Shown here: positions 19,692-28,097 of the stretch, piece by piece
Position numbering within the stretch: position 1 is the stretch's first letter
How the letters are laid out: the number at the start of each line of letters is the position of its first letter
Origin: Rhizobium sp. 16-488-2b
GTDB taxonomy: Bacteria; Pseudomonadota; Alphaproteobacteria; Rhizobiales; Rhizobiaceae
NCBI RefSeq assembly: GCF_017741815.1
Contig: NZ_JAGHMF010000004.1
Span: forward strand, 124,001-188,000
Length of the DNA: 64,000 nucleotides
Reading direction: 5' to 3'
The notes under the pieces: model-generated
The model's input: the letters and a program-made list of their open reading frames with translations, nothing else
Database searches by the model: none
What the model was told of the DNA's origin: nothing
Translations under genes and position numbers: made by a program

Positions 19692-20135
19692 ATGATTACG
19701 CAGAAGGCGAAATACGCGCTTAGGGCGCTCACCGTTCTGGCCGAGGCCGATGACGGCGAACCTGTGATGATCTCCGATATCGCGGCGCAGCAGAAGATCC
19801 CGAAGAAGTTCCTTGAGCAGATCCTTCTCGACCTCAAGCATCAGGGCATCGTCGTCAGCCGCCGCGGCAAGCAGGGCGGCTATCTGCTCCTGAAGCCGGC
19901 CGACATGATCACTTTCGGTGAAGTGCTGCGCATCATCGACGGCCCGATCGCCCCGCTGCCCTGCCTGTCGATCACCGCCTACCGCAAGTGCGACGATTGC
20001 GACGACGAGCAGAACTGCGAAATCCGCCACGTCTTCGCCAAGGTGGCAGACGCCACCCGCAAGGTGCTGTTCTCCACCACCATCGCCGACGCGGTGGCGC
20101 CGCGCGGTGCCGAAGTCACGCGGATGCTGGCCTAG
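19692..20135 (+). CDS. Rrf2-family transcriptional regulator
   Basis: A 147-residue regulator with an N-terminal winged helix (KAKYALRALTVLAE, then DIAAQQKIPKKFLEQILLDL). A Cys-rich region, C91, C100, C103 and C109 (CLSITAYRKCDDCDDEQNC), resembles IscR-type Fe-S binding loops, although the spacing differs. It is transcribed divergently from cysH, so control of sulfate assimilation is the most natural inference; a Cys-pathway or Fe-S signal is possible. The ATG at 19692 aligns with the family start. Confidence 0.87.
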   Translation: MITQKAKYALRALTVLAEADDGEPVMISDIAAQQKIPKKFLEQILLDLKHQGIVVSRRGKQGGYLLLKPADMITFGEVLRIIDGPIAPLPCLSITAYRKCDDCDDEQNCEIRHVFAKVADATRKVLFSTTIADAVAPRGAEVTRMLA

Positions 20136-20150
20136 CGCGCAACGCAGGCC

Positions 20151-21512
20151 TCAGTGGGCCGGCTCTTCCTGATGTGACGCCTTCTCCGCCGCGCGCCGCG
20201 CCCGGATCGTGGCTGCGATGAACACGCGCGACAGGCCGTGATAGAGCGGCTCCCGCGACAGGAAGCGCGACGTCACATAGCCGATCATCGACACAGCCAT
20301 GATCGGGATCACCGCCTCATGGTCGCCGGTCATCTCCAGGATGATCACGAAGGCCGTCATCGGTGCCTGCACGACACCGGCGAAATAGCCAGCCATACCA
20401 AGGATTGCGGCCAGCGCGATGCTGCTGCCGATCAGCGAGCCGACCGTGCTGCCGAAACCGGCGCCGACGGCAAGCGACGGCGCGAAGATGCCGCCGGGAA
20501 TGCCTGAAATCATCGACAGGAAGCTGGCGAGCAGCTTCTCCGCGAAGAAGAACAGCGGCAGCGCATGTCCCTCGACGGCACCCCGCGCCTGCTCGTAACC
20601 CGTGCCGAACGTGTTGCCGCCTGATGCGATGCCGATGACGGCGATCGCGAGACCGCAGCCGCCCGCGAGAAAGAGCATGCGCTTCAAGGGCTGCGGCTGC
20701 GCCCAGCGGCGCACGCGCTGACCAACATTGAGCGCAAGGCCGCTGAAGCCGGCCCCAAGCGCCCCGCCACCGACGCCGCATATGATGACGAGGCCCCAAT
20801 CGGCCATATGCATCGGTGCCACCGAGGTGGAGCCGAAATAGTTGTAGCTGCCCGACAGCCCGAGCGCGGCGAGACCGGAGAGGATCACGGCGGTCAGAAC
20901 AAGCCCGTTCGAGCGCGATTCATAGGTCCGGCTCATCTCTTCGATCGCAAAGACGATGCCGGCAAGCGGCGTGTTGAAGGCGGCAGCGATGCCGGCGGCC
21001 GAGCCCGCCAGGATCAGCCCGCGCGCCTGCGCCATGCCGCCAAAGCGCGCGACCGCCAGCATGATCGACGCGCCCACCTGCACCGTCGGCCCCTCGCGGC
21101 CGATCGATGCGCCGGAGAAGAGGCCGAGCACGGTGAGCAGGATCTTGCCGCCGGCAATCCGGAGCGACAGCAGCCGTGTGCGGTCAGCCTCGTCATGCAG
21201 GTGTCGCGCCGCGATCGCCTGCGGAATGCCGCTCCCCTGCGAATTCGGAAACAGCTTCGCCGCGAGATAGGCCGACAGCACGAAGCCGGCCGGCGTGATG
21301 ATCAGCGGCAGCAGGAATGACCACTGGCTTGACGTCGTCACCGCCGCGAATGCCTTCTGCGCCATGTCGGCAAGCTCCGCGAAGGCGACGCTGATCAACC
21401 CGATCGCCAGCGCCCCGCACCAGAACACCAGACGCGGACGCCAGAGCGAGAACGAGCCCCGAAACACGCGCGAACGACGGAGCAGCTTGGATTTGCGATA
21501 GAGAGGGGGCAT
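20151..21512 (-). CDS. ClC-family chloride channel / H+ antiporter
   Basis: A 453-residue integral membrane protein with the three anion-selectivity signatures: GSGIPQ near residue 95, GREGPT near 140 and GIFAPS near 340. About 10-12 hydrophobic segments are visible, and there are no C-terminal CBS domains. It probably exchanges or conducts chloride across the inner membrane. The start at 21512 was chosen for a short basic N-terminus (PPLYRKSKLLRRSR); the longer frame upstream looks non-coding. It converges on the Rrf2 gene. Confidence 0.92.
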   Translation of the reverse strand: MPPLYRKSKLLRRSRVFRGSFSLWRPRLVFWCGALAIGLISVAFAELADMAQKAFAAVTTSSQWSFLLPLIITPAGFVLSAYLAAKLFPNSQGSGIPQAIAARHLHDEADRTRLLSLRIAGGKILLTVLGLFSGASIGREGPTVQVGASIMLAVARFGGMAQARGLILAGSAAGIAAAFNTPLAGIVFAIEEMSRTYESRSNGLVLTAVILSGLAALGLSGSYNYFGSTSVAPMHMADWGLVIICGVGGGALGAGFSGLALNVGQRVRRWAQPQPLKRMLFLAGGCGLAIAVIGIASGGNTFGTGYEQARGAVEGHALPLFFFAEKLLASFLSMISGIPGGIFAPSLAVGAGFGSTVGSLIGSSIALAAILGMAGYFAGVVQAPMTAFVIILEMTGDHEAVIPIMAVSMIGYVTSRFLSREPLYHGLSRVFIAATIRARRAAEKASHQEEPAH

Positions 21513-21663
21513 GTCGGTCACTTGGGGCGTGGGGACGGGAGAGGGGGCACCGGTCTTATCTGCCCCGTGGCCGGCGTTTGCAAGCCCTGGCGAATATGCG
21601 GGCGAGGTTGCGGATCTCCTATTTTCGTCTGACGGTCGGCTGGTCGCCGAGTTAAGCCGTAGC

Positions 21664-21710
21664 TTGTCACTTGTGGTCCACTGCCGTATGATGCGTCGCA
21701 ATTGCAACGC
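21664..21710 (+). promoter_or_regulatory. Promoter and operator of toxin-antitoxin module 1
   Basis: TTGTCA (21664-21669) and TATGAT (21687-21692) are separated by 17 bases. An 18-bp near-perfect palindrome, GCGTCGCAATTGCAACGC (21693-21710, one mismatched pair), follows directly. It ends 12 bases before the antitoxin ATG, the usual place for antitoxin autorepression. Confidence 0.65.
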
Positions 21711-21722
21711 GCGAGGTCCGTC

Positions 21723-21995
21723 ATGAAATCCGCAACGCTACCGTCTCTGCGTGTCGATCCAGAGCTGCGTGCCGCCGCTGAAAGCGTGCTTGAGGAAGGC
21801 GAAACGTTATCCGCGTTCGTCGAGAATTCAGTGCGGGCGCAGATAGAATATCGCCGCACGCATGAAGAGTTCATTGCGCGTGGTCTTGCTTCACTGGCGA
21901 AAGCAGAAAGAACCGGCGTCTATCACAGCGCGGATGATGTTTTGACAATGCTGAAGTCGAAGCTTGACGCCGCGCGGGCCGCGCGACGGGTATGA
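21723..21995 (+). CDS. Type II antitoxin (YlcI/YnfO-like)
   Basis: A 90-residue protein with a short N-terminal strand and helix-helix (LRVDPELRAAAESVL, then SAFVENSVRAQIEYRR) resembling ribbon-helix-helix DNA binding. A helical C-terminal tail (LAKAERTGVYHSADDVLTMLKSKL) probably masks the toxin. Its stop overlaps the toxin start by 4 bases (ATGA), so the two are coupled. The start at 21723 follows a GAGG ribosome site. Confidence 0.85.
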   Translation: MKSATLPSLRVDPELRAAAESVLEEGETLSAFVENSVRAQIEYRRTHEEFIARGLASLAKAERTGVYHSADDVLTMLKSKLDAARAARRV

Positions 21996-22288
21996 AATAC
22001 CAAATCCGTTTCACCGACGAGGCGTTGGCGGACATGGATCGGCTTTACGACTACCTGATCGAGTGGGATTTGGAATCCGCCGATCGGTCGTATGAAACTC
22101 TTCTGAAGTCGATGAAGCTACTTGAGGTTTTTCCTTTCAGTTGCCGTAAGGCGCGAGGCAAAGATGCCTTTCTGAGAGAACTTGTCGTTCCTTTCGGTTC
22201 AACTGGCTACGTCGTGCTGTTCTCGATAAGTAGCGAGATGGTGACGATTGCAGCCGTCCGCCACCAGCGCGAAGACGATTACCACTGA
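21992..22288 (+). CDS. RelE/ParE-family toxin
   Basis: A 98-residue basic/aromatic protein with the ParE/RelE fold pattern: FTDEALADMDRLYDYLIE near the start, then VFPFSCRKARG, RELVVPFGSTGYVVLF and a C-terminal VRHQREDDYH. ParE members poison gyrase and RelE members cut mRNA on ribosomes; sequence alone does not tell which. It is co-translated with the antitoxin and converges on betA with a 4-base gap. Confidence 0.87.
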   Translation: MKYQIRFTDEALADMDRLYDYLIEWDLESADRSYETLLKSMKLLEVFPFSCRKARGKDAFLRELVVPFGSTGYVVLFSISSEMVTIAAVRHQREDDYH

Positions 22289-22292
22289 TCCC

Positions 22293-23942
22293 CTACCGAT
22301 CACTCACTTCCCAACGCGGATTGATCCAAGGCTCCTGGTTGGAGCGCGGCAGCGGCTGCTTGCCGAGAATGTGATCGGCGGCCTTCTCGCCGGTCATGAT
22401 CGACGGGCCGTTCAGGTTGCCATAGGTAACATGCGGGAAGATCGAACTATCGGCGACGCGCAGGCCATCCACGCCGATGACCCGCGTCTCCGGATCGACC
22501 ACCGCCATCGGGTCATCCTTAGCGCCCATCTTGCAGGTACCGCAGGGGTGGTAGGCGCTTTCCAGATGCTCGCGCAGGAAGGCGTCGATCTGATCGTCGG
22601 TCTGAACGCTCTCGCCTGGCTGGATCTCGGAGCCGCGATACTGGTCGAAAGCCTGCTGGCCGAAAATCTCGCGGGTCAGCCGCACGCAGTGGCGGAACTT
22701 CTCCCAATCCTCTGGGTGGCTCATATAGTTGAAGCGGATCAAGGGATCGGCCTTCGGGTCGGCGGAGGAAAGCGTCACGTTCCCGCGCGATTTCGACAGG
22801 TTATAGCCGACATGCACCTGGAAGCCGTGGCTCTTGGCCGCCGCCTTGCCATCATAGCTGATCGCGACCGGCAGGAAGTGATACTGGATATCCGGCTGCT
22901 TGACACCCGGCGCCGAGCGCAGGAAGGCGCAGGCCTCGAACTGGTTGGAGGTCCCGAGCCCCGACTTGGTGAACATCCACTGCGCACCGGCAACGCCCTG
23001 CCAGAACCAGGGCAGCCACGAGTAAAGCGACACCGGCTTGGTCGAAACCTGCTGGAAATAGAATTCCATATGGTCCTGCAGGTTGGCGCCAACACCAGGC
23101 CGGTCCGCCTTCACCTCGATCCCCATCTCCTTCAAATGCGCCGCCGGGCCGATGCCCGAGAGCATCAAGAGCTTCGGCGAGTTGAACGAGGAAGCCGAGA
23201 CAATCACCTCGCGGTTCGCCTTGACGACCTCGACCTTGCCGCCACGCTCGATCTCGACGCCAACGGCCCGGCCGTTTTCGATTACCACCTTGCGGGCAAG
23301 GCCATAGACGAGATCGACATTCGCCCGCTTCAGCGCCGGCTTCAGATAGGCGCTCGCCGCCGACCACCGGCGCCCCTGAAAGATCGTCTGCTCCATCAGC
23401 CCGAAGCCTTCCTGCTTCGAGCCGTTATAGTCGTCGGTCGCCTCGAAGCCCGCCTGCTTGCCGGCTTCGATGAAGGCGTGAAACAGCGGGTTGCGAATGC
23501 CGCCGCGCTGCACATGCAGCGGCCCGTCCGTGCCGCGCCATCCCTCTTCGCCGCCATGGCTGTGCTCCATCCGCTTGAAATAGGGGAGTACGTCGGCATA
23601 GGCCCAGCCATTGGCGCCGAGCGCCTCCCAGCGGTTGTAATCCTCCGCATGCCCGCGCACATAGACCATGCCGTTGATCGACGACGACCCGCCGATCACC
23701 TTGCCGCGCGGCGCGGTGATGCGCCGGTTGTTGAGGTTCGGCTCAGGCTCGGAAAGATAGCCCCAGTTGTAGCGCTTCATGCTCATCGGCCAGGCCAGAG
23801 CCGCCGGCATCTGGATAAACGGCCCGAAATCCGACCCGCCCGCCTCGATGACGATAACGCTGTTCCGGCCGTCTTCCGACAGCCTGTAGGCAAGCGCCGA
23901 GCCCGCCGAGCCGGAACCGATGATGACGAAATCTGCCTGCAT
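22293..23942 (-). CDS. betA: Choline dehydrogenase
   Basis: A 549-residue GMC-family flavoprotein that oxidises choline to betaine aldehyde at the membrane. The N-terminal FAD-binding [13 protein letters not shown] is at about residues 9-21. The GMC signature [18 protein letters not shown] is near 80. The C-terminal catalytic region holds HPCGTCKMG and [15 protein letters not shown]. It belongs with betB and betI, but a toxin-antitoxin module in the opposite direction separates it from betB. Only 52 bases separate its start from that toxin gene. Confidence 0.95.
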   Translation of the reverse strand: MQADFVIIGSGSAGSALAYRLSEDGRNSVIVIEAGGSDFGPFIQMPAALAWPMSMKRYNWGYLSEPEPNLNNRRITAPRGKVIGGSSSINGMVYVRGHAEDYNRWEALGANGWAYADVLPYFKRMEHSHGGEEGWRGTDGPLHVQRGGIRNPLFHAFIEAGKQAGFEATDDYNGSKQEGFGLMEQTIFQGRRWSAASAYLKPALKRANVDLVYGLARKVVIENGRAVGVEIERGGKVEVVKANREVIVSASSFNSPKLLMLSGIGPAAHLKEMGIEVKADRPGVGANLQDHMEFYFQQVSTKPVSLYSWLPWFWQGVAGAQWMFTKSGLGTSNQFEACAFLRSAPGVKQPDIQYHFLPVAISYDGKAAAKSHGFQVHVGYNLSKSRGNVTLSSADPKADPLIRFNYMSHPEDWEKFRHCVRLTREIFGQQAFDQYRGSEIQPGESVQTDDQIDAFLREHLESAYHPCGTCKMGAKDDPMAVVDPETRVIGVDGLRVADSSIFPHVTYGNLNGPSIMTGEKAADHILGKQPLPRSNQEPWINPRWEVSDR

Positions 23943-23959
23943 GGATTTGCAACCCCTAA

Positions 23960-23988
23960 TTGATTTGTGCAGCGCTCTGGTTTATGTT
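23960..23988 (+). promoter_or_regulatory. Promoter of toxin-antitoxin module 2
   Basis: TTGATT (23960-23965) and TATGTT (23983-23988) are separated by exactly 17 bases. The expected transcription start, 6-7 bases downstream, coincides with the toxin ATG at 23995, predicting a leaderless transcript. Confidence 0.55.
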
Positions 23989-23994
23989 GCTAGG

Positions 23995-24240
23995 ATGAAA
24001 CCTGTGATCTACTCTAAACTTGCGCAGAGAAGCTTGGAGCGGATGCAGCCCAAGCGTCAGGCCGCGATCAAGGCAAAGGTCCACGCCTTCGCTCGCGGAG
24101 AGACGGTGGATGTGAAAAAGCTTGTCGGAACGGATCTCGTTCGCATACGTGTCGGCAATGACCGCGTCATCATCGACGAGCAGACGGGGCTTGTCCTGGT
24201 CATCAACGTCGGCCCCCGTGGCGGCATTTATAAGGAGTAA
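23995..24240 (+). CDS. RelE-like toxin of module 2
   Basis: An 81-residue basic protein (MKPVIYSKLAQRSLERMQPKRQA), with a helical N-terminus then strands DLVRIRVGNDRVIID and LVLVINVGPRGGIYK, as in RelE/HigB-type ribonuclease toxins. The toxin precedes the antitoxin, the HigBA-type order. The gene lies antisense to the presumed betB-to-betA transcript. The start was chosen where the family fold begins; no separate ribosome site is visible. Ribosome-dependent mRNA cleavage is the family expectation, not shown. Confidence 0.82.
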   Translation: MKPVIYSKLAQRSLERMQPKRQAAIKAKVHAFARGETVDVKKLVGTDLVRIRVGNDRVIIDEQTGLVLVINVGPRGGIYKE

Positions 24241-24246
24241 CGCGGC

Positions 24247-24663
24247 ATGACCAAAGCGCACAAATTGGCTGTCGATGGTGACCGCGACGATGACGATAAC
24301 CTCTTCACGAAATTTGACGTTCAAAAGCTCAAGATCGACGGCAAGAATTACGTTTTGCTGCTTGAGGAAGACTACGAAGATCTGGTCGATGGTTTGATGG
24401 CGACCAGGGTAATGGCACGCATTGCCGCCGGCGAGGAAACTTGGCCAGCGGAATTTGTCTATGAACTGCTGGAGAGCGACAGCCGCATCCGCTCCTATCG
24501 CACCTACCGCAAGATGACGCCGGCGGAACTCGCGCAGGCGGCCGGGCTCTCCGAAGCGGAGTTCACCGAAATCGAGACCGGCAAGAAGACGGGCTCCGTC
24601 GATGTGCTGAAGCGCATCGCGTCGGCCCTGAATGTCGATCTCGACGATCTCGTTGTCGGCTGA
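24247..24663 (+). CDS. Xre-type antitoxin of module 2
   Basis: A 138-residue protein. The N-terminal half is acidic, with a Phd-like stretch (KIDGKNYVLLLEEDYEDLVDGL). The C-terminal half is a helix-turn-helix of the Xre class (TPAELAQAAGLSEAEFTEIETGKKTGSVDVLKRIASALN). It starts 6 bases after the toxin stop and ends 7 bases before the convergent betB stop. It probably neutralises the toxin and represses the operon. Confidence 0.85.
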   Translation: MTKAHKLAVDGDRDDDDNLFTKFDVQKLKIDGKNYVLLLEEDYEDLVDGLMATRVMARIAAGEETWPAEFVYELLESDSRIRSYRTYRKMTPAELAQAAGLSEAEFTEIETGKKTGSVDVLKRIASALNVDLDDLVVG

Positions 24664-24670
24664 GCTCATA

Positions 24671-26134
24671 TCAATAAGGCGCCTGAACCGGCCCCATGCC
24701 GACATAAACCGTCTTCAGCTCCGAATAATGCTCCAGCGCGGCAATCGAGTTCTCGCGGCCGAAGCCGGATTGCTTGGAGCCGCCGAAGGGGATTTCGACC
24801 GGGCAGAGGTTGTAGGTGTTGATCCACAGCGTGCCGGCCTCGAGCATATCGACCACCCGGTGGGCGCGGCTCATGTCGGAGGTGAAGACGCCGGCCGCCA
24901 GGCCGAATTCGGTGGCGTTGCCGCGCGCTATGACTTCGGCCTCGTCCTCGAAATCGAGCACGCACATGACAGGCCCGAAGATCTCCTCCCGGGCGATCGT
25001 CATCTCGTCGGTCACGTCGGCAAACACCGTCGGTTGCACGTAATAGCCTTCGCCCGAGACATTGTTTGGAATGCCGCCACCGACCACAAGCGTCGCACCC
25101 TCGGCCTTGCCCTTCTCGATGTATTCCAGAACCTTCTCGCGCTGCGCCCAGGAGACCATCGGGCCGACCTGCGTCGCCTCGTTCATGGGGTCGCCGATCA
25201 CCATCGCCTCGGTGCGCGCCTTCAGCCGCTTCAGGAACTCGCTCTTGATGTCCTTCTGCACGAAGACGCGGGTGCCGTTGGAGCAGACCTGGCCGGTCGA
25301 ATAGAAATTGCCGAGCATGGCGCCGCCCACCGCGCTGTCGATATCGGCGTCGTCGAATACGATCAGCGGCGATTTCCCGCCGAGTTCCATCGTCACATGC
25401 TTGAGATTGCCGGCAGCCGCTGCCGCCACCTTGCGGCCGGTCGGCACGGAACCCGTCAGCGACACCTTGGCGACATCGGGATGGTTGACGAGCAGCGGGC
25501 CGGTATCGCGGTCACCCTGGATGACGTTGAAGAGCCCCTTGGGCAGGCCGGCCTCGATCAAGATCTCGGCGATCTTCAGTGCACCGAGCGGTGTGTTTTC
25601 GGACGGCTTGAACACCATGGCGTTGCCGGCGGCAAGCGCAGGTGCTGCCTTCCAGCAGGCGATCTGCTGCGGATAGTTCCAGGCGCCGATACCGACGCAG
25701 ACGCCGAGCGGCACGCGCTTGGTGTAGGCGAAATCGCCGCCGAGCGGGATGTAGGAGCCATTGAGGGCCGCCGCGATCACGCCGCCGAAGAACTCGAAGC
25801 TGTCGGCGCCGGAGGTCGGGTCGGCGACGATGGTTTCCTGGATCGGCTTGCCGGTGTCGAGCGTTTCGAGTTCCGAGAGCTCGCGGTTGCGCTCGCGCAT
25901 GATGTCGGCGGCCCGCTTCAGGATGCGGCCACGCGCCGTCGGGCTCATCGCCGCCCATTCCGGCTGCGCGCGCTTGGCAGCGGCGATCGCCTTTTCGACG
26001 ATGGCTGGCGTTGCCGCGTAAAGCCGCGCGATGACTTCGCCGGTTGCCGGATAAAGGCTTTCGATCACGGTGCCTGCATCGTCCTCGACATATTCGCCAT
26101 CGATGAAGTGCGATGCTGTGGGCTGGGCTCTCAT
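24671..26134 (-). CDS. betB: Betaine aldehyde dehydrogenase
   Basis: A 487-residue NAD(P)-dependent aldehyde dehydrogenase converting betaine aldehyde to the osmoprotectant glycine betaine. The general base Glu is in TMELGGKSP near residue 250 and the catalytic Cys in GQVCSNGTR near 285. The cofactor loop is GSVPTGRKV. It follows betI by 55 bases, and the set choline dehydrogenase, aldehyde dehydrogenase and BetI fixes the substrate. Confidence 0.96.
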   Translation of the reverse strand: MRAQPTASHFIDGEYVEDDAGTVIESLYPATGEVIARLYAATPAIVEKAIAAAKRAQPEWAAMSPTARGRILKRAADIMRERNRELSELETLDTGKPIQETIVADPTSGADSFEFFGGVIAAALNGSYIPLGGDFAYTKRVPLGVCVGIGAWNYPQQIACWKAAPALAAGNAMVFKPSENTPLGALKIAEILIEAGLPKGLFNVIQGDRDTGPLLVNHPDVAKVSLTGSVPTGRKVAAAAAGNLKHVTMELGGKSPLIVFDDADIDSAVGGAMLGNFYSTGQVCSNGTRVFVQKDIKSEFLKRLKARTEAMVIGDPMNEATQVGPMVSWAQREKVLEYIEKGKAEGATLVVGGGIPNNVSGEGYYVQPTVFADVTDEMTIAREEIFGPVMCVLDFEDEAEVIARGNATEFGLAAGVFTSDMSRAHRVVDMLEAGTLWINTYNLCPVEIPFGGSKQSGFGRENSIAALEHYSELKTVYVGMGPVQAPY

Positions 26135-26189
26135 GGGTCTATCCTTTTAGCGGTTGGCTGCGGCAGAGTGGGGGAGGGCATCGATGCGG

Positions 26190-26777
26190 TCATCGCGCCG
26201 TCCCTCTTAGCTGTATCGTCACATAATCCTCCGTCAGCGCGATCGACGCCTCGGCGCCAACACGCGTCGAGCCGAGACTCTGGCGGATGTAGAGCCCGTC
26301 GATCATCGCGGCCACGCCTTCGGCGATATGTTCCGCGACATCTAAGGGGCAGAGCGGCTTCAGATTGGCGACGAGGTTGGAGCGCAGGCGCCTCGCATAG
26401 ATGACGAGAAAGCGGCGCGTCTCTTCCGAACGTTGTGCCTCGGCGTAAAAGGCAAGCCAGGCGGCGATCGTCTGCGGCGCGAACTGGTCGGCGTGGAAAC
26501 TGACGCGGATCACCGCCGAAAGCCGCGCGCGCGGCGTGGCGGCCGCCTTCAGCGCCGTCACCGCGTCGTCGCGCAACTGCTTTAGAAGCGAGCGGATCGT
26601 CTCGATCAGCAGCTGTTCCTTGCTGCCGAAATAGTGGTGCGCGAGCGCCGGTGAAACGCCGGCCTGCTTGGCGATTTCGGACATGGTGACGCTGAGCGAG
26701 CCGTGATCCCCGATCACGCGCAGCGCTGCATCGACGAGCGCCTTGCGGCGCATCGGTTCCATTCCGACTTTCGGCAC
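26190..26777 (-). CDS. betI: TetR-family choline-responsive repressor BetI
   Basis: A 195-residue TetR-type repressor of choline genes. The N-terminus PKVGMEPMRRKALVDAAL is the hallmark BetI start, followed by a helix-turn-helix (TMSEIAKQAGVSPALAHHYFGSKEQLL) and a ligand-binding C-terminal domain. GTG at 26777 is the start: it gives the canonical N-terminus and has AGGAGA upstream. It is first in the bet cluster and has a perfect palindrome in its promoter, implying autoregulation relieved by choline. Confidence 0.95.
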   Translation of the reverse strand: MPKVGMEPMRRKALVDAALRVIGDHGSLSVTMSEIAKQAGVSPALAHHYFGSKEQLLIETIRSLLKQLRDDAVTALKAAATPRARLSAVIRVSFHADQFAPQTIAAWLAFYAEAQRSEETRRFLVIYARRLRSNLVANLKPLCPLDVAEHIAEGVAAMIDGLYIRQSLGSTRVGAEASIALTEDYVTIQLRGTAR

Positions 26778-26800
26778 GGTCTTTCTCCTGCAATACGGCC

Positions 26801-26829
26801 AGCGTAATTTTGATTGACTGATCAATCAA
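26801..26829 (-). promoter_or_regulatory. bet promoter with BetI operator
   Basis: The perfect palindrome TTGATTGA-CTGA-TCAATCAA occupies 26810-26829. On the minus strand it lies over a TTGATT -35 (26829-26824) and extends toward a TACGCT -10 (26806-26801), spacing 17. Bound BetI would block polymerase directly. Confidence 0.75.
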
Positions 26830-26912
26830 TAAAAATCTTATCGCCTTTTCCGTAAGATATCTCTTTCCATCCGCCGTTTCTGCGCCATACTCAATGAACA
26901 ACCGGGAGGTGC

Positions 26913-27467
26913 ATGATGACAGACATGTCCAATGAAATGCCTTCGTCCTCCGCGCTGCGGTCGAAATGGGTCTGGTTCGTGGTCCTTGGCGCACTGCTGA
27001 TCGTCTTCGGCGCCATCGCCGCCGCCAACGTCTTTTTGGCCACCGTCGTTTCCGTCTACTATGTCGGCCTGCTCATGCTGGTCGGCGGCATCGTCTATCT
27101 CGCCCATGCCTTTCAGGTGCGCGAGTGGGAGCAGTTGCTCTTCTGGGCGCTGAGCGGTGTGCTCTATGTGCTGGCCGGTGTCTTCGCCTTCATGAATCCC
27201 ATTCTGGCATCTGCGGCGCTCACGCTGTTTCTGGCCATGGCCTTGCTGGTGGCGGGCATCTTCCGCGTCTTCGTCGGCTGGCGCATGCGCCCGTCGAGAG
27301 GCTGGGGCTGGGTGCTTTTGAGCGGTCTGATCACGGCGCTGGCGGGCTTCGTCATCGTGCTCGGCTGGCCGGTCAACAGCCTGTGGATCCTCGGCCTGTT
27401 CCTTGCCTGCGACCTGCTGCTGCAGGGTTGGTCGATGCTCGCTTTCGGCCTCGCCATCCGCCGCTGA
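26913..27467 (+). CDS. HdeD-family (DUF308) membrane protein
   Basis: A 184-residue inner-membrane protein with six hydrophobic helices arranged as three repeated helix pairs, the DUF308/HdeD pattern. HdeD in E. coli is linked to acid resistance at high density; the role here is unproven. A GGGAGGTG ribosome site precedes two adjacent ATG codons at 26913 and 26916. It is divergent from the bet cluster. Confidence 0.88.
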   Translation: MMTDMSNEMPSSSALRSKWVWFVVLGALLIVFGAIAAANVFLATVVSVYYVGLLMLVGGIVYLAHAFQVREWEQLLFWALSGVLYVLAGVFAFMNPILASAALTLFLAMALLVAGIFRVFVGWRMRPSRGWGWVLLSGLITALAGFVIVLGWPVNSLWILGLFLACDLLLQGWSMLAFGLAIRR

Positions 27468-27638
27468 TTGTGCCCGCTATTCACAGCCTGTTCATCACGC
27501 ACTGTTTCTTTTTTGACAAGAATGTGAGTGAAGACTAAAATTAACCTCATGGCAGAGGTCGCAAACGTGTGAAAGCGACGCTGTTCATGGCCCAGCATCC
27601 GCTACCGGAAGGGCGGCCGAAGCGAGTGTGTATCCGTT

Positions 27639-27669
27639 CCTCGACCGGGCAGGCGTCTGCCCGACGAGG
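27639..27669 (+). promoter_or_regulatory. Stable hairpin upstream of the ParD-like gene
   Basis: CCTCG (27639-27643) and CGGGCAG (27646-27652) pair with CTGCCCG (27657-27663) and CGAGG (27665-27669) around a GCGT loop. No T-run follows, so it is not a simple terminator. It lies 35 bases before the start of the ParD-like gene in a 236-base gap that otherwise holds nothing recognised. Confidence 0.4.
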
Positions 27670-27703
27670 CGATGGGAGACCACGAGGCAATGGGAGTGAT
27701 GTC

Positions 27704-27931
27704 ATGCCGATGGTAACCGTTTCCATCTCTCCGCTGCAGGCGGCCGATATCCGCGCGGCGATCGACGATGGCACTTATGTTTCCAGCAGCGAAGTGGTGC
27801 GCGAAGCGCTCCGGCTGTGGGATGCCGCCCGCAAGGTCGATGGCCTGCCGAAAGCGCGCGATTGCGCCCCCGCCGATGCCAGATGCGTCGCCGACATGTT
27901 CGCCGACCACGAGCATCGCCGCACCGCCTGA
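27704..27931 (+). CDS. ParD-like RHH antitoxin, orphan
   Basis: A 75-residue protein with a ParD-type N-terminus (VTVSISPLQAADIRAAIDDGTYVSSSEVVREALRLWD), a ribbon-helix-helix DNA-binding and dimerising domain. The C-terminal tail is short and Cys-containing, unlike normal ParD toxin-binding tails. No ParE gene follows in the next 166 bases. It looks like a solitary or decayed antitoxin. GGGAG precedes the ATG at 27704. Confidence 0.75.
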   Translation: MPMVTVSISPLQAADIRAAIDDGTYVSSSEVVREALRLWDAARKVDGLPKARDCAPADARCVADMFADHEHRRTA

Positions 27932-28097
27932 AGGCGGGCACACCTACAGCCGCCGCCTCGTGCGGCGGTTGCTGCATGCATTTGATAAAACGCCAGTTTT
28001 CACAAAACCTTCACATTGGGGAAAGTGTTCGTTGACGCTTCGCCCCTAGTCTCCGCGCGAAAAATAATAATATGAATGCCGTATAGTGGAGAATGGC

